From Straminergon stramineum (lineage: Eukaryota > Streptophyta > Bryopsida > Hypnales > Calliergonaceae): a stretch of 64,000 nt of DNA. Location: the NCBI GenBank assembly GCA_963920665.1, contig OY987266.1, forward strand, positions 23,424,248 through 23,488,247, read 5' to 3'. Below the pieces are notes generated by a model. That model was not told where the DNA came from and searched no databases. It worked only from the letters and a program-made list of their open reading frames with translations. Within the stretch, counting starts at the first letter, position 1. Every line of letters starts with the position of its first letter. Below are positions 49,477-62,562 of the stretch, piece after piece. The position numbers and the translations under genes are program-made.

Positions 49477-49662
49477 AGTTTTTTTTTCTTGGAGCACAAA
49501 TTGCGGGCCGCCACAACTAGGCTGCGGCGATAAGTAACCAGATTCACCCCGCTCCAAGATTTCCTCCCAGGGAAACCCCTGCTAGTACTAAGCAGGAGTT
49601 TGGTTTCCCCCATCAAGCCAGGTGATCGAACTCGGGCTACGGGTACTCTTGTTAGTTTTTTT
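49477..49662 (-). mobile_element. SINE-like insertion downstream of the MADS gene
   Basis: Read on the minus strand it contains GAGTTCGATCACC, close to the RNA polymerase III B box (GGTTCGANNCC), then GGGGGAAACC, then the stem-forming pair CTTGGAGC / GCTCCAAG, and an A-rich tail AAAAAAAAACTAA. TTAGTTTTTTT flanks both ends, a possible target duplication. No A box was found, so it may be 5'-truncated. Neither family nor boundaries are certain. Confidence 0.45.
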
Positions 49663-50427
49663 GGTTTGGTTTGGTGGCAGCAAACGAGACTCTTCATAGC
49701 CCTGCAGATTGATAAGCATTTTCTTATGGATACTTCTCTCTATAGTTGCGATATTAAGCTTCTGACCTAAACTTAATTACCTTACGTAGTCTCCAAACCA
49801 CATACCTTCCCCGTCAGGTTGCTCCTGAGTTTCCACTGAGTTGCTGAAGTGAAGAACTTGAATAGTAGCAGTAAGGGTGACGATGGGTTTGTAGAAGCTC
49901 TCTCGTTCTGGAGAGTTTTAGGGTGTGGACTGTTGTTTATTGCTGAATACATACTACGTTTCAAATACCTGAGTGGTAATACAAGCATTGGCTTTGTATC
50001 CACTTGATTGCAAACGAGCTATTCTACTGTAGTTCAAGTTATTGAAGGATTCTTACTTAGTTATATGATATGGAGTAACTTCAGAGGCAGCCATGTACTG
50101 TATCATCCGTAAGTTTCTTTTTGCGAGTCAGAACCTTTCCCATTAGAAACTGCGAGTTGTAGAGTCTTAACCTATTCAAATAGAGACATGCAAGCTACTG
50201 CCGTCGCAGCTACATTGTTCACCAAACACCAGGCACCCCATCGTCATGAGTTATTAATGTTATGTGACGTTCGTTGGCATCTTTCTGGAGTTCTTATTAA
50301 GAACATGTTTGGTGGGTTCCACCTACCTCAAGGGAGATTTAGCATGGTTTGTCACAGTTGCACTGGTCAGTATTCAAATCATGTTATCTTGGGTTAATCA
50401 CCTTATTTAACTATAACAAAACTTGGT
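49663..50427. other. Unique-looking spacer
   Basis: Mid-GC sequence with ORFs up to about 73 codons and no recognisable motif. Part may be transcribed from the MADS gene. Confidence 0.35.
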
Positions 50428-50726
50428 AAAAAAAATGCACTCAAAATTCAGAATTCGGGTGTAGTGATTTTGACCACCATTTGGTATAATCTCTAAATGA
50501 TTGCAAATATTTTGTTTAGTTATGCAATTGCAATTTTGAGAATTTCAGGACATGTTAAATGCCTATGGAAAGGTATTTTCAAGACCTTCTCAACAATATG
50601 TTGCACACACCAAAATTCTCAAATGTGTAGTCACAAAATGAAAAAGAAATATTTATAATTGTTTGGGGACTACCTAGAATAGTGGCCTAAAAAACCACAC
50701 CCAAGTTTGAGTGCAATTTTTTTTTG
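50428..50726. mobile_element. TIR element (~300 bp)
   Basis: The left end AAAAATGCACTCAAAATTCA.. with GGGTGTAGTGATTTTGACCA is mirrored on the other strand by AAAATTGCACTCAAACTTGG with GTGTGGTTTTTTAGGCCA. The inverted repeats extend about 75 bp with mismatches. The interior is non-coding. Confidence 0.6.
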
Positions 50727-51900
50727 CCTATTTTTGTTACATTGTTCATGTTATTTTTTATTTCAATCATACTTGTGAAATTCAATATCTTCTACTCTAC
50801 ATGTCAAAATTATATGCAACCATCAATTTATTGACATTTTTCAAAAACTTACCAAATCGTTTCAATAACATACAATTTGATTTTGTGGACATAAATAGAA
50901 AATTACATAGCAATAGTGCTTCCTCTCCCTTGGTCCTTTAGGATGGAGGGGGTAGTTTAAATGAGCATCTTTCATTGGTTTGAAAAAAATGTTGGCCAAT
51001 GTTAGGGGAGGCCACCATGGGTTTGGAGGAATGAGAAAGGATCCTTCCACATTGTTTAACAATATTATGTTAGAGGGGATTTATGAATAGATGAAAAACA
51101 AAAGAAAATAAATAAATAAATAAATAGAAACTTAAGGACCTACTTAAATATAATAAGAGATATTGCCTCTATCTTTGCTACCAACTTTTCTTTCTTTTGA
51201 CTAATTTTCTTGCGAATGAAAGATTCACACATAAATACTTAGAAAATATTTCATGTTAGTAGTCTAAATAATGTGTATATTTGAATGTGGCCAATATCCC
51301 TCTTTAAGGGTTTTTAAGTAGTACCAATATCAAGAACAATCTTTTGTTTTATAGTTGGGTAGATTAAAATCCCTTTCTTTGCTATTTATTCCCAACTTTA
51401 CATTATTTTCATTGGCAAAAAAAATTGAATTTCAATATCATTTGTCGTGTAGTTCAAAATTCAGTGAAACTTTTAATGTGCACAATCCTTCCTCCAAGGT
51501 TTTCTAGCCCCCCCAAACACCTTCATTTTCCCTTGACTTCACTAGCAAAAGAAATATCAATTTGGATACATGGTTAAATCTTGAATTGAAATATTTACAA
51601 CATTTTAGATAATGAAAATTAGTGTCACATTGAGACAAGAAATCAGTGTCCTAGAACAATCTAAAGAACCTAAATAGATTCCGTTTTGCAATCTTTTTTG
51701 TTTGTTTGGTGACATGTAGTTTTAATAGCAGATTCTATGAATCTTAAAAGAAAATTCCATTGGTGTGCATAAGAGACTACTCTTTGCACTTTGCATTGAA
51801 AAGTACACTCAACCCTCTGAAATGACACACTCTATAAATGCACAATCCATATTTTTCATCAAAAAAATTTATATCATGTATTGTATACATCACATTCCAA
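50727..51900. other. AT-rich spacer
   Basis: No gene recognised. A word TAGGATGGAGGGGGTAG at 50939 resembles a Stowaway right end but no partner was found. A short AAAT repeat lies near 51105. Confidence 0.4.
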
Positions 51901-51911
51901 CTTCGACACTA

Positions 51912-52150
51912 GGAAGTGCTAGCATGTGAGCATAGAATCTATGAGCCCATGAGCTTAAGAGTCTATTTATAAACACTTTTTATAGTTATAGGTGTTTGCA
52001 TTATAGGTGTAACCTATGTTAGTTATAGACTCTTTCCATATTATAATATACCTATGTTATAAACACCTTCAAATGGTTGTAAGTATGTACCTACAATTAG
52101 GTTCCAAGCTCGTAAGCTCACATCTTTGTGCTCATGTGCTAGCATCGTTG
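51912..52150. mobile_element. Mutator-like MITE with 11-bp target duplication
   Basis: The left end GGAAGTGCTAGCATGTGAGC and, on the other strand, CAACGATGCTAGCACATGAG are imperfect inverted repeats of about 40 bp. Flanks are CTTCGACACTA (51901-51911) and CTTCCACACTA (52151-52161), 10 of 11 identical. The termini resemble those of 25955-27123 (CAACGGTGCTATTTTGTGAG), suggesting one family. Confidence 0.65.
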
Positions 52151-52161
52151 CTTCCACACTA

Positions 52162-55107
52162 ACTTCAAGTAGTTCTGAAAGGGTGGATGGAGACATGGAG
52201 TTTTGAAATACTAATCGACTACATGAACGAACAGCAGCGTTTCACTGCAACCGATCATCAGTGAATGCCGACAGGGTCTCGTAAATGTCACCAGGGCGCG
52301 CGCGCACTCTGCCTCTGGCCTCTCACTCATGAGACAACTGGAACGTACTCGGCATGAGCATCTCTGGGAAGAAGCCTTCAGGAATGGAATGATCAACTGA
52401 ACTGAACTTACTTAGTTTCTTCAATCTCCGCGCGCATTTCTGTCAAAGCTAGAAACTCAGGTGTCGGGGTCTCATGTTGATAAGGATAGACTAAGCTTAC
52501 TCTCTTCTCTGTACATAAGTGCCAGCAAGTGCAGTCAGTGTTTTCTGCTTCGATCGAGCAGAGCCAATGAAATAAGTTAAGTTAGTCCTGCAACACACAT
52601 CATTCCTTCGGTCCTTCCTCGATCTGCAACTGAAGCAGGTTTTCTGGAGGCCTGAAACAAGCCTAAGTTAATGGCTGGCAGTTCGTAAGGATCCAGGCGG
52701 GCGGGGGGGTTTGCAGGACGAGTGAGTGACACAGAATCCGGCAACAGGTGTCTGAGTGAGCACTTGGAAAAGAAATGGCTATGGTTTTGCCCATTTTTTG
52801 TCCAAGAAGAAGGGAAACCAGTGGCTATATCAGGCATCAATAAATAATGACTGGTTTGCCCTATTGCCCTATTGGCATTGTTGAAAATTTTCAAATGTGA
52901 GAAATGGAGAGAGGAATGGAATTTTTTTTTATCCCAAAGTATTCATTTTTTATGAATTTTTGAAGAGAGTTGCCCAATTGGCCCCATAGAATCTTTAGAC
53001 CAAGGTTTTTTTTTGTTTTTTTTAGTTTTTAGGAAGTGCTAAAGTGGTGATTTAAAATGTTATATTGATGCTCCAAATTTCAACATTCATCCATGTATTG
53101 GATAGAAAATATCACATTAGTACATATCATTAGGGGAGATTTGAGGCCTCTGGGAGACTACAAGTTCTCAGACTACGGGGAACGTAGGAATGGTGCTACT
53201 GTGGTAGATTGATGTGGTTGCGACATTGCCACATCACGAAAAAAAATAAATGAAGTTTTTTTTTTCAACTTCTTTTTGCATTTCAGAACTAAATTTTTTC
53301 TTTTTTCTTTTTTCTAGACCTTTCTTTTAAGTACTGGTCACATGACATGTACTCAGACTCAAATTTCTAGAAATATTGTACTTTGAATGCAAAACAATTT
53401 TAGAAGAAGATGGATTTTGTTGTTCATATGACCATGACATTTTTATTAATATATATGTTTTCTGCCATTGGTGCAAGGTTTAAATTCCCACCCTCCCTCC
53501 CATTTATTACTAAGACTCATGCTTAGGGGAGACACATTGGACTTCTAATCATATGGTTGGTATGTATCAATACATTTACCACCATACATGAATTTACATA
53601 GTCACTATACGTATTAAGTGATTTAAATCCCTATATGTGAGGAATACTTTATTCAAGGGATTACTACTTGGGCTGAAATTTTCCTAATATAATTTAGATA
53701 CTGGTAGTTGAACCAGGGATTATTCCTAGACATAGTACCATGATTGTCTAAATATGGCACTATGAAATTATTGGAGGAAACAACCGGCATTCAAAAATTG
53801 GGGGCTTCATTAAATTATTATTTATTTTTTCAACCTTATGGTGTGTAAGAGCCCATCAATGAGGCATGGTACAACTTAGAGTTACTGACGATGTTTTATG
53901 CCGCCCATTCAAGCAAATGACCATCTTCATGAGAGAGAAATTGTTGGGATTACTTATCTTTCTCTCGAGAGCCTATACTTGAATCCTTTAACCCTCCACA
54001 ACTTAGCTAAAGAGAGTCTATAGCACAGTTAGCTTGCACTTTCACTGTAGCCCTTGCAATTTTGCTTTAACAAATTTTTCTTGGTAGCTTCTGTCTATTA
54101 CACACCAAGCAATCTCATGGCTTCTTCTTCACCGCAATCTAATGTTGCACATGCTCAAGTCTTGGAAATGCTGGGGATTTTGATTGATTCTTGTTGTCTT
54201 ATATTCTACATGTAAAAACAATAACAAGTGCTAAGAACTGTAGACACCTCACCTACATATTCTAACTTACTTTAAGTTCGTTGGTTTGCAATTTTGCATG
54301 GGTGCAGGTAAGGTTTTTAGCCTCATGAAGAATGTTTGAACACAAGATAGATACATCAATCTTTTTGGAAAATTTCATACTTCATACTGGAAAAATTTTG
54401 CAACTTGCTTATGCATCAAAAGCTCTAATATATGGTTTTAGATCTCGAGTATACTTGTTTGCTCTTCTTTGCTGTGACCAAAATTTATTTGGATGATTGT
54501 TCTATCTTATATCATGTATTACCTTGTATATATATTGGCATTTGCTCAAGTTTAGAATGATATAGGAATCAAAAAGAGGTCCAAAAAATGAAGTTTTTAG
54601 CTTTGAAATGATTGGATGGGTGCTCAGTTCCTGGGATGTTCCAGAAAAGCTTTTTTTTTCTTACAGCAGTCAATCATTCCCAGACTGCACAAGGAACAGG
54701 TAGGGGAATAGGCCTGAAACGACCCTCCCGAAGCCTCAAATCCCCTCTAATGCATGTATCCATAATTCTATTTTCATCTACAATCTAGAGTTTTCATCCA
54801 ATTTTAAAAAAATGAAGTCTTTTAGCAAAAAACTTCATTGTTTGTGACCATTTCTTAGCCAAATTATTTTTTCTAGTGCAATTTGGCACTATCCCCCCCC
54901 TCCCCCCCTTACCTTGCTTTAGACTACCTACCCCAAAACCAAGAATAAGAGTAGTCATAGTGGACATCTTTTTCACCTAAATCAATTACAACTTTTCTTA
55001 ATACAACCACAACATGAGGAGCTAAAAAAGTCACTTCCTATGATCAATTAACATTCAAAAGATAGAAGTTCTTATTGCAACTCCTAATCACTCTATCACC
55101 ATCATCC
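52162..55107. other. Spacer with a GC-richer block at 52.2-52.8 kb
   Basis: The block 52190-52830 is mid-GC and includes GCGCGCGCG near 52297, but its ORFs carry no recognised motif. The remainder is AT-rich. No RNA genes or element ends were recognised. Confidence 0.4.
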
Positions 55108-55800
55108 CAAACATTGATTATGGCTACTAACTTGACCTAATGTAACCCCAATCTCATTTATTGAAAAAAGTCTATCAAAGATTGATGCAAGACTATAATG
55201 GATCATTCTCTAAGTGTTGTCATGGGTGGTTTGCTTGTCATAGAGCAATTTGCCTTATATCCATTTATTTTGAAACAATCCAATTTTTCTAGTAAAGATC
55301 TCTTGGGGTGATTGCAAGAAACACTTATTGTTTTGGGATCAAAAAATGTAGTTTCTAGCCATAGGATTGACAGTACTATGCAGAATTATCAATATTGTGT
55401 ATTAACAATGTGCCAACAGATCTAAGCCATTGATTCAGTACTATAGACTACTTCAAGAAACCACTACTATAAAAAAATGAGGGAAAAATGACTTGCAAAA
55501 AAGACTGCAAATCAGTTATTATGGATACATTTGACTACAAAATGACTTCAAGGTCATGGAGTCATTGTTATCAAGTTGTTTAGGTAAATGACTGCGATTG
55601 TATTATTACCATCCATTTCTACCTTGGATGTTCAAAGGATGATACATGTAAGGTAAACTTGCCTATGACAAGCAAACCATCCATGACATGCACCTAGGAA
55701 ATGACCCATTAGAGTCTTACATCAATCCATGACAAACTTTTTTTGATAAATGAGATTACAATTACATTAGGTTGGTTAGTGACCTAAATCAATGCCTTGG
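55108..55800. repeat. Foldback with ~185-bp inverted arms
   Basis: The left arm (about 55108-55290) contains CTAATGTAA, AATCTCATTTATT, GATTGATG.AAGACT and GGTTTGCTTGTCATAG. The right arm (about 55620-55800) carries the same order on the opposite strand, including GGTTTGCTTGTCATAG exactly. Identity is roughly three quarters by eye. The left end of the CACTA-like element (55462) falls in its loop, so the two structures overlap in an unresolved way. Confidence 0.65.
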
Positions 55801-58182
55801 GTGATAGTGATGGAATTATTAGTAACTACTTTAGGAACTTCGACCTTTTCAATGTAGATTCATCAAAGCAAGTGATTTTTTTATTCCTTCATATTGTAGA
55901 CATGTTAGGAAATATTGTAGCCATGTCAAGAAATTTTGTGACTGCTTTAGGTGGTAGGATGACTATTGTGCATATATTTTTGGCTGGTTTGGGGTAGTCT
56001 AGGGATTCTTTTGGGTCAATTTCACAACATGATTCTAAAATTCATAAGAAATTTATCCTTTGTCAAAAAATAAAATTTCAACTGCTCTCTTCTTTTCTCA
56101 CATTTGTCTTTGTATGGAAAAAACTTAGAATTTTTATTGGTAATTGTAACACAACAAAACACTCATTCTACATGTCATGGGCAAGTTACCTTATACGTGG
56201 AAAGTTAGGTGACAAAGGTGTGTGTCCTTGACATCAGGTGACATGGCAATCTCTCATTTTCCGGGAACGTCCATGTGTCCAATCATTTCCGAGTCATTCT
56301 TTAGTCATGAAGACAAGCAACCTTGATGACATGTATTGCCATGTTAGAAGTTATTATATAGTCATTTTGAAGTTGGGATGGAGTCTTTGCTCCATTTAGA
56401 TGGATTGGCAAGTCATTCCCTAGTCATTCTGAATTGACATAGATTTAGAAATTAGGTCACTCCCCAAGGACATGGGAAGTCATTTTTTTTTATCATTTTT
56501 AAATTGCAACAATGTGTGCAAAAATGAGTGTAATGACAATTGCACAAGGATTCGTCATTCTATAGTTGCATATGAGTACATTCAAAATTCTACATTGATA
56601 CACCATACACAATATCTCATATACAATACATCACACATCATATTCAATGTACCATGATACACTATACACCATATTTGGTAGATGTGTTGCATAGCTACCA
56701 AAGTCATTAAGTGTATATGTAGAGATGAAATGGCATGCCTTTTATGCAAGTAGGGTGGTAGGAGGCGAGACAAACCATGTAGAATATGTAAAACATAGGA
56801 ATTAATATTGTGTTATAAGTAATATTTCATACCTCATTTCAGCATAGTAGATTAGTTTTTTTCAAAAAGCTTTGAACTAATAAAAATTGTGAAATCAATC
56901 TCACTTTCATCTCTAAAATCCAATATAGATTTCAAGCTTCAAATCAAATATTATAGACAAATTTGCTAAAGGGATTGGAAAGGATTGGCAATTTCATACA
57001 TGAAGAGTATTTAGGATCACCTATTCAACTTCTCCAAAATAGGAACATATGCAATTGTCTTAGGGCTCTTCACTTCATGTAAAGAAAGTGTAATGATGGT
57101 TGTACAAGATGGCTACAAATCAAAACAATAGTAGAGTAGGTGTGTAGTAGTCTGAGACTTCTTAGTAGTCATTTAACAAGCATAGGAAGTCATTCTGTAG
57201 TGGCTCTAGAAAGGTCATTATTGTTTGCATAAGAGGGAAACATGACTTAACAACTGTCATTGGCACCATTTGAATGTATGTTTAGTAGGACCCCTAGTAA
57301 TTCAAATGTGAATCATATGAAGTGTTTAGAAGTATTTTAATGATAATGGTACAAATTTTTAGAGGTCATTGTTGGTATACCAATAGGAGATTAAGTAAAT
57401 CATACAATGGACCTTACAAAAAAAATAGTGTAGATCAACAAAGAGAAAAGGCCACGTGCAATGCATGATTTCATAGGAAAAGATAAAAGAAGTCTTCAAT
57501 CTAAATTTTTCTTAAAACAAAGAAAAAGATAAATAAGGAGTAGAGAAAGTAGAAAGATTTAAAAATATTTGAAGAAATGAAGAGGACAACAAAAAATGAA
57601 AAAAAAATTATGACAAAAAATCCTAGAGAAAAAGTTTCAAAAAATACAAAAATAAATAAAATAATAGAAAGAGTTAAAAAAATTTCAATTAATGAAATAG
57701 ATAAATTAATGAAGAAGTCAAAAATAAAAAAGAGAGAAGATTCGTAAGGATACAAGGGGAAAAGCAATTAAAATAAAATTTTAAATAACAATGAAAAAAC
57801 AAAGAAAAAGATAATAGAAAATTAAAGAAAAGGGAGAAGCCTTTTATACAATGCAGTGATGTCGAAGTCCTTATGTAGTCACACTAGAGTGAAGTGCAGT
57901 CATTATAAATGACAAAACTTTAGTTTTCTTTCATTGGGGCCTCCATGGTGGAATTCCCTGAGTCCATATTAGAAGTTCAATGACATTGTGAACAAAAACT
58001 AACGGATGAATGTTCAACATCATAAACTCTTCATCTCTAAGTCGCATCAAGAACTACCAGACAATTCAAATGTTGTGGAGCAAGATCCATTGGTGCAATT
58101 AGGGAGCCCAAATGATTCTTTAGTCATTCTGGACAAGATGTCATTCTTTTGCAGACACATATTTAGCCATTTTCTTGTAGTG
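55462..58182. mobile_element. CACTA-like element with AATGACT subterminal motifs
   Basis: The left end is CACTACTATAAAAAAATGAG and the right end, on the other strand, CACTACAAGAAAATGGC, both CACTA-type termini. AAATGACT occurs near the left end (55487, 55543, 55586) and its complement AGTCATT recurs toward the right (about 56288, 56302, 56412, 57170, 57190, 58118), as expected of subterminal transposase-binding repeats. No matching 3-bp flank is seen (AAC versus TAT) and there is no transposase. Length 2.7 kb. Confidence 0.45.
57480..57840. repeat. A/G-rich (purine-biased) low-complexity tract
   Basis: The plus strand is overwhelmingly A and G over about 350 bp with AAAGAAAAAGATAA-type words repeated at the two ends (about 57519 and 57800). 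It opens a spurious Phe/Leu-rich frame on the minus strand. Confidence 0.7.
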
Positions 58183-58507
58183 TATAAAAGACACTAGGAG
58201 TAGAAAATAATAGAATAAGGATCTATGGACCTTTTCATTTTTAATATTTCAAAAAAATTCTATAAAAAAAGACATTTTGCTAGAGAAGATTGTGCTTGCA
58301 TTGCACCAAAAAATTCATGTAGGAAATTTTTTCCCTCTTCATAGCCTTTGTGCAAAAGGTCACTTTGAACCCATGTGTGCAATTGACATGTTGCTATTTT
58401 CATAAAAACTCATTGTTAGTCCTTGTACTATTAGAAGACCTCCAACACGTCAAACTTGTGGCTTTGAATTCACATTTTTGGATTAAAAAATAGGACTAAA
58501 AACCTCC

Positions 58508-58645
58508 AAAATGCCCAAGGTAGACATCCAATTAGGAGCAATTTAAGAATATTAAACTCATTTTGAAAAATATGAAAAAATTACTCAATTTTTGCAACTA
58601 CCACATGTACCTTTGTGAGCTCCCAATTTTTCACTTGGGACTCAT
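58508..58645. repeat. Dispersed repeat, copy related to 14040-14180
   Basis: Shares AAAAAATTACTCAAT and CACATGTACC in the same order and on the same strand as the earlier copy. Confidence 0.55.
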
Positions 58646-61242
58646 AGTTCTATTTTTTTTCAAATTTCGCAATTTAGGAGGTAATTAGATACAAAAAGCC
58701 CCCAAAAGAGCGAAAGACCGAGATAGATTGTGACATATCAAAGTAGATATTTGGTCTTAAAGAAGGTTTTAGGTCTAAAAAGTAAAAACACATCACATGC
58801 CTACCTGTATATAGGTTAGAACCCAAAATGGTGGAAGTTAAAAGATTTAAGTGATGTTGTTCCAGTTAGCCAAATCTATTAAGCCAGTGACCCAATTTAG
58901 CTAAGATTGAGCCCAGAGAAGTCTTGTGAGATCCCTAGGTTAGGTCTCTATTTCCCCATTGAAACCTTAGAAGCTCCAATTGTTACCATTGTAGGGGTTA
59001 TCATATCAAGATGGGCAAGTGGAGGAATCTATAGCCCATGGATGATGATATGGGGTCAAGAGCATGTCAATGGATTGGAAGTCAAATCCTTTTGCCAAGA
59101 TTCTCTCATACGTCAAAGATTCCTTATTTCCTAAGTATTTAGCAGACAGTGGGATTTATCCTCCTCATTCCTATATGTCCAAAGTAAAAGCATGAGCTTG
59201 CGTGACCATTGTCGGATCCCATAAGAGGTTCTACAAAAAGTCACGAAATTTTTTGACTTGCAGAAATACCCTTTCCAAATGGTCAACCACCAAAATCCAT
59301 AATAGAAAATTCCTAGAAATTCTCTGGAGTGCAGTAAAATCTCATTGAAAATTAGGATAGTTTTTTTTTTTATGTTAATTATGCGCTCCAACAAGTTTTG
59401 AGACATTTTGATAGCACTAGGTACCCAAAGCGGGAATTTTCCTCAAATTTAAACAATGTGGTAATATTTGCAGGGAGTTGACCGGTGTCCATGGAGCTCA
59501 TGAAGTTGAAACTAAGTCAACTAAGGATCTTTTCTTACCCCCTTGGACCTTTCTAACCACCCTCACCAATCACTTTCCTCAGGAAAGGCAACCTTCAAAA
59601 GTTAGATTTTCAACCCTTTCTTTATTAAAGTTGGTGCTGGGTTGCGACGTTTCTTTTGCAAAGGGAGAAGGGGACGGAGGTGCTACGAGATTGAAATCGG
59701 CATTTTGAAGCCAACAGCGCAATCTATTTGCAAATTGGAGTTAATCTTCAAAAGTTACAAGTTGAACCAACTAGGAGCTAGGAAGTCAATGCCCTAAATG
59801 TAGGTGAAAATCTAGTGTGAAGATGTAGGGTTCTAGTGTTCCCTTGTTTGGAATGGAGTTCCCAACTTGTATCTTAAAAATGAGGTGGGGTGCTTGGTCG
59901 TCTTTAAAAAGGGCACCCTTCTCCTCTCAAAATACCCCCATTTTGTATTTGGGTTTGTTGGGTCCAATTTGTGCTGAAACTTTTGGCATTTAGCCAAAAA
60001 CCTTGGTAGTGCTTGTTTTTTTGTCCTTCTTTGGTCTTTTTGTTAGTCTTTTACAAGTTTGTAGAGGTCTTGGGGTCCTTTTGCACCTTGTGTCTCTTGT
60101 TTTGTTGTTGCTAAGTCTTTTGTCTCTATTTGGTTGTTTGTCTCAAGTTTGTTTAAGTCTTAAGCACCTAGTTCTACTAACCTTAGAGAGGGCGTTGTTA
60201 TCTTCTTCCTTTGGGTCTTGTCATGTGTTTTGGAGGTTTTATGGGTGTCCATTTGTCTTTTGTACAAACCCTAGAGTCATCCTCTCACCATACCTTGGTG
60301 ATGCCACTTTGGAAGCCTCTAGTTTGCTTTGAGTCTTACACTAACCATTGCTATACTAAAATGTGTCACGAGTCTAGAGGATTTCCTAAGTTCCCATAGT
60401 CAACTAACCTTGTTTTAGCTTTGCATGTGGTACTGTGGGTTTTGACAAGACAACAAAGTTTTGGACCCCTTAGATCCCCAAAGTCTTAGATTGTATGTTA
60501 AATTTCGACCAACAACGGAGCTTTGAACCCAAAGATACCTCCTAGTCCTAGATTTGGTGTTAAACCAAAATTGACGGTGGAGCTTTGAACTTACCCAATG
60601 CTCATCTACAAAGTTTAGTTTTCAAAACATTTTGGAAACAAATCAAAGTTTAGTACCCAAAATTTAGGCAATAGGTCCTAGCCATTGGAAGTCTAGATTG
60701 TCCCCCTCCCCCAAGTTCATTAGGCCTAAATTGTCTCCCAAGCCTCTTAAGGTGAAGTGTCTATGTCCTAGTGGGGCGAGCAACGAAATTCCAAAGGTAA
60801 AAGATTAGTCCAACAGTCCCCTAGATAATCAACCAACAGATCTTCTCGGTTGGACAGGAGAGCCCATGGATATCGGAGGCCAACCGGAAGAGAGAGCCAT
60901 TAGATATTGGGACCAACTAAGCGAGGGGAGAGCAACGAGTATCAGGGCCAATCGCTAGGGTGGATTCTAGTTCATCCAAATTAGGGTCTAATCACAAAGG
61001 TTGGAGTCTAGTTCATCAGGGTTGGGTTCCATAGGCTAGGGGGTTAGAAGTTCCAATTGATGCACAACAAGAGTTAGGATAGAATAGAAAAATAGAGAAA
61101 AAGGATAGAATAAGAGAAAATAAAAGAGATAGAAGAAGCTTGGGTAGAATAGATGAAAATAGAGACGTAAAATGGACATAGAAAGAAGATTGTAGGCAAG
61201 TATATGAAGGAACAAAACCATAGAAGAAAATAGCAATACGTT
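58646..61242. other. Decayed repeat DNA, no gene recognised
   Basis: Short ORFs only. At 60003-60332 a Leu/Val-rich frame is a product of T/G-rich low-complexity DNA. Between 60430 and 60680 similar phrases recur (a TTTGAAC.. word with 'ACCAA..GGAGCTTTGAAC' near 60505 and 60580), a weak internal repeat. A purine-rich patch lies at 61075-61190. Confidence 0.4.
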
Positions 61243-62562
61243 TGTTGTGGCCGTAGTAACACCTTACAGCTCCAAACAAACTTCAAGAGCCTTTCACAGC
61301 TTTCAAAGCTCTCCACGCTCCAATACCAGTATCACTTAAGTCCAACTAACTAACAATGCACATGCCATGCACTCATAGCATTAGTTCCCATTTTCAACTC
61401 ACATTGCTAAGTCCCAGTATCCAAGACTTCTAGCACGCACTCCACTTGTGACACCTGGCATGTCACTTGGTGACATGGGGCAGAACTTCCATCTTATTGT
61501 GCTAGGATTCATGGTAGCACTACTTACCACGGTCCTAACCGCCCTTGCTTATCACCTCACCACATATTAGGCCCATTGTGTACTTGCTACTCTCCCTCTA
61601 ATACTAAACGGGACTCACAACTCAGGACACATTGCTAAAGGCCTAGCAAGGAGTGGGACTCCAACCAACCGGTGCCCTGAGACATACACACATACACAAG
61701 TGTCCCAAAGAGCTTTGAAGCCAGTGGTGAAGTTACATCACCACTCATGAGTCACTGGGACTCACCAAGGCTCCAAGAGGGAGTAAGGAGGGAGACCAAC
61801 CCCTCCTATAGTACTCTCTGTAGGATTTGGTACCCCCCCCCCTTGTGGATCAAAGAGACTTCCCAAACCCCCTTGAGTTTTGGAAGACCACCCGTTCCCA
61901 ACCAAAATCTCGAAGTTCCCACTTCGTTTGGACTCTCGAACTTCTAAACGTCATAACTTTGTTGTTAGGGCTTCAAATCCCACATGCGAGACCATTTTGG
62001 ATATCTACGTGACGATTAGATGCCGATGGAATGGTCACTTGTCCCATTTCGACAAGTTCTCACAAAGTTATGGCCCTCCAAAGATATGGGTTCACCGAGA
62101 GTGGTGTCTCGCCTTCACCACGACCCTTCTCTTGGCCATAACTTTTGGCTCATGTCTTAAAACCTTGTAATGCTTGGCATTCTAGGTTCCTTGTCTTTGT
62201 AGATTTCCAATGATATGCTACATGCCATGCTTTGTTGAGTGATTCTTTAGGAACCCCTCACACCTAGCCTTTGAGTGTCCTGGCACCACTAGGACACCCC
62301 TATCTTTGAACGGCCATAACTTCTAGCCTCCTAGTCCAAATCACGCGTTCTTTCGACAGTTAGAAGTGTATTCTCAAGAACTTTACAAGCATGTATGACA
62401 TGCTACTACACTCTTCCTAACCAAGGTACTATTGCACCCTGTTTGCTCGGGAGTCTCTCATTTCTCCCTTCTTAGCCTATTGTAAGGCTTGGGAAGTCAC
62501 CCCCAAGGTCCTCCTTGCTCACTAAGGCACTTTGGGCACCCCAAGGAGATAGGGGCGTGACA
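61243..62562. mobile_element. Solo LTR of the same family, copy 2
   Basis: It matches 27534-28816 along its length, for example GGCATGTCACTTGGTGACAT and GGTGACATGGGGC.GAACTTCC, and ends GGGGCGTGACA. The left end TGTTGTGGCC is less conserved. Flanks are ACGTT (61238-61242) and ACGTC (62563-62567), a 5-bp duplication with one mismatch. Length 1,320 bp, same orientation as copy 1, no internal retrotransposon genes alongside. Confidence 0.72.

Noticed and set aside
49620..49650. tRNA-like B box as a possible tRNA gene
   Set aside because: No A box, acceptor stem or anticodon arm can be drawn; a SINE-like insertion fits better.
50939..50955. TAGGATGGAGGGGGTAG resembling a Stowaway right end
   Set aside because: No matching inverted left end was found nearby.
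57501..57767. Phe/Leu/Ile-rich 88-codon ORF resembling a membrane protein (minus strand)
   Set aside because: It arises from an A/G-rich low-complexity tract; hydrophobicity is a by-product of T-rich codons.
59131..59406. 91-codon minus-strand ORF with aromatic-rich sequence
   Set aside because: I considered a retroelement fragment but could not match any conserved RT, RNase H or integrase motif.
60003..60332. Leu/Val-rich 109-codon ORF on the plus strand
   Set aside because: T/G-rich low-complexity DNA inside decayed repeat sequence; no motif beyond hydrophobic bias.
27534..62562. The two LTR copies as ends of one giant retrotransposon
   Set aside because: Each copy has its own 5-bp flanking duplication and the 32 kb between contains unrelated elements and the MADS gene.
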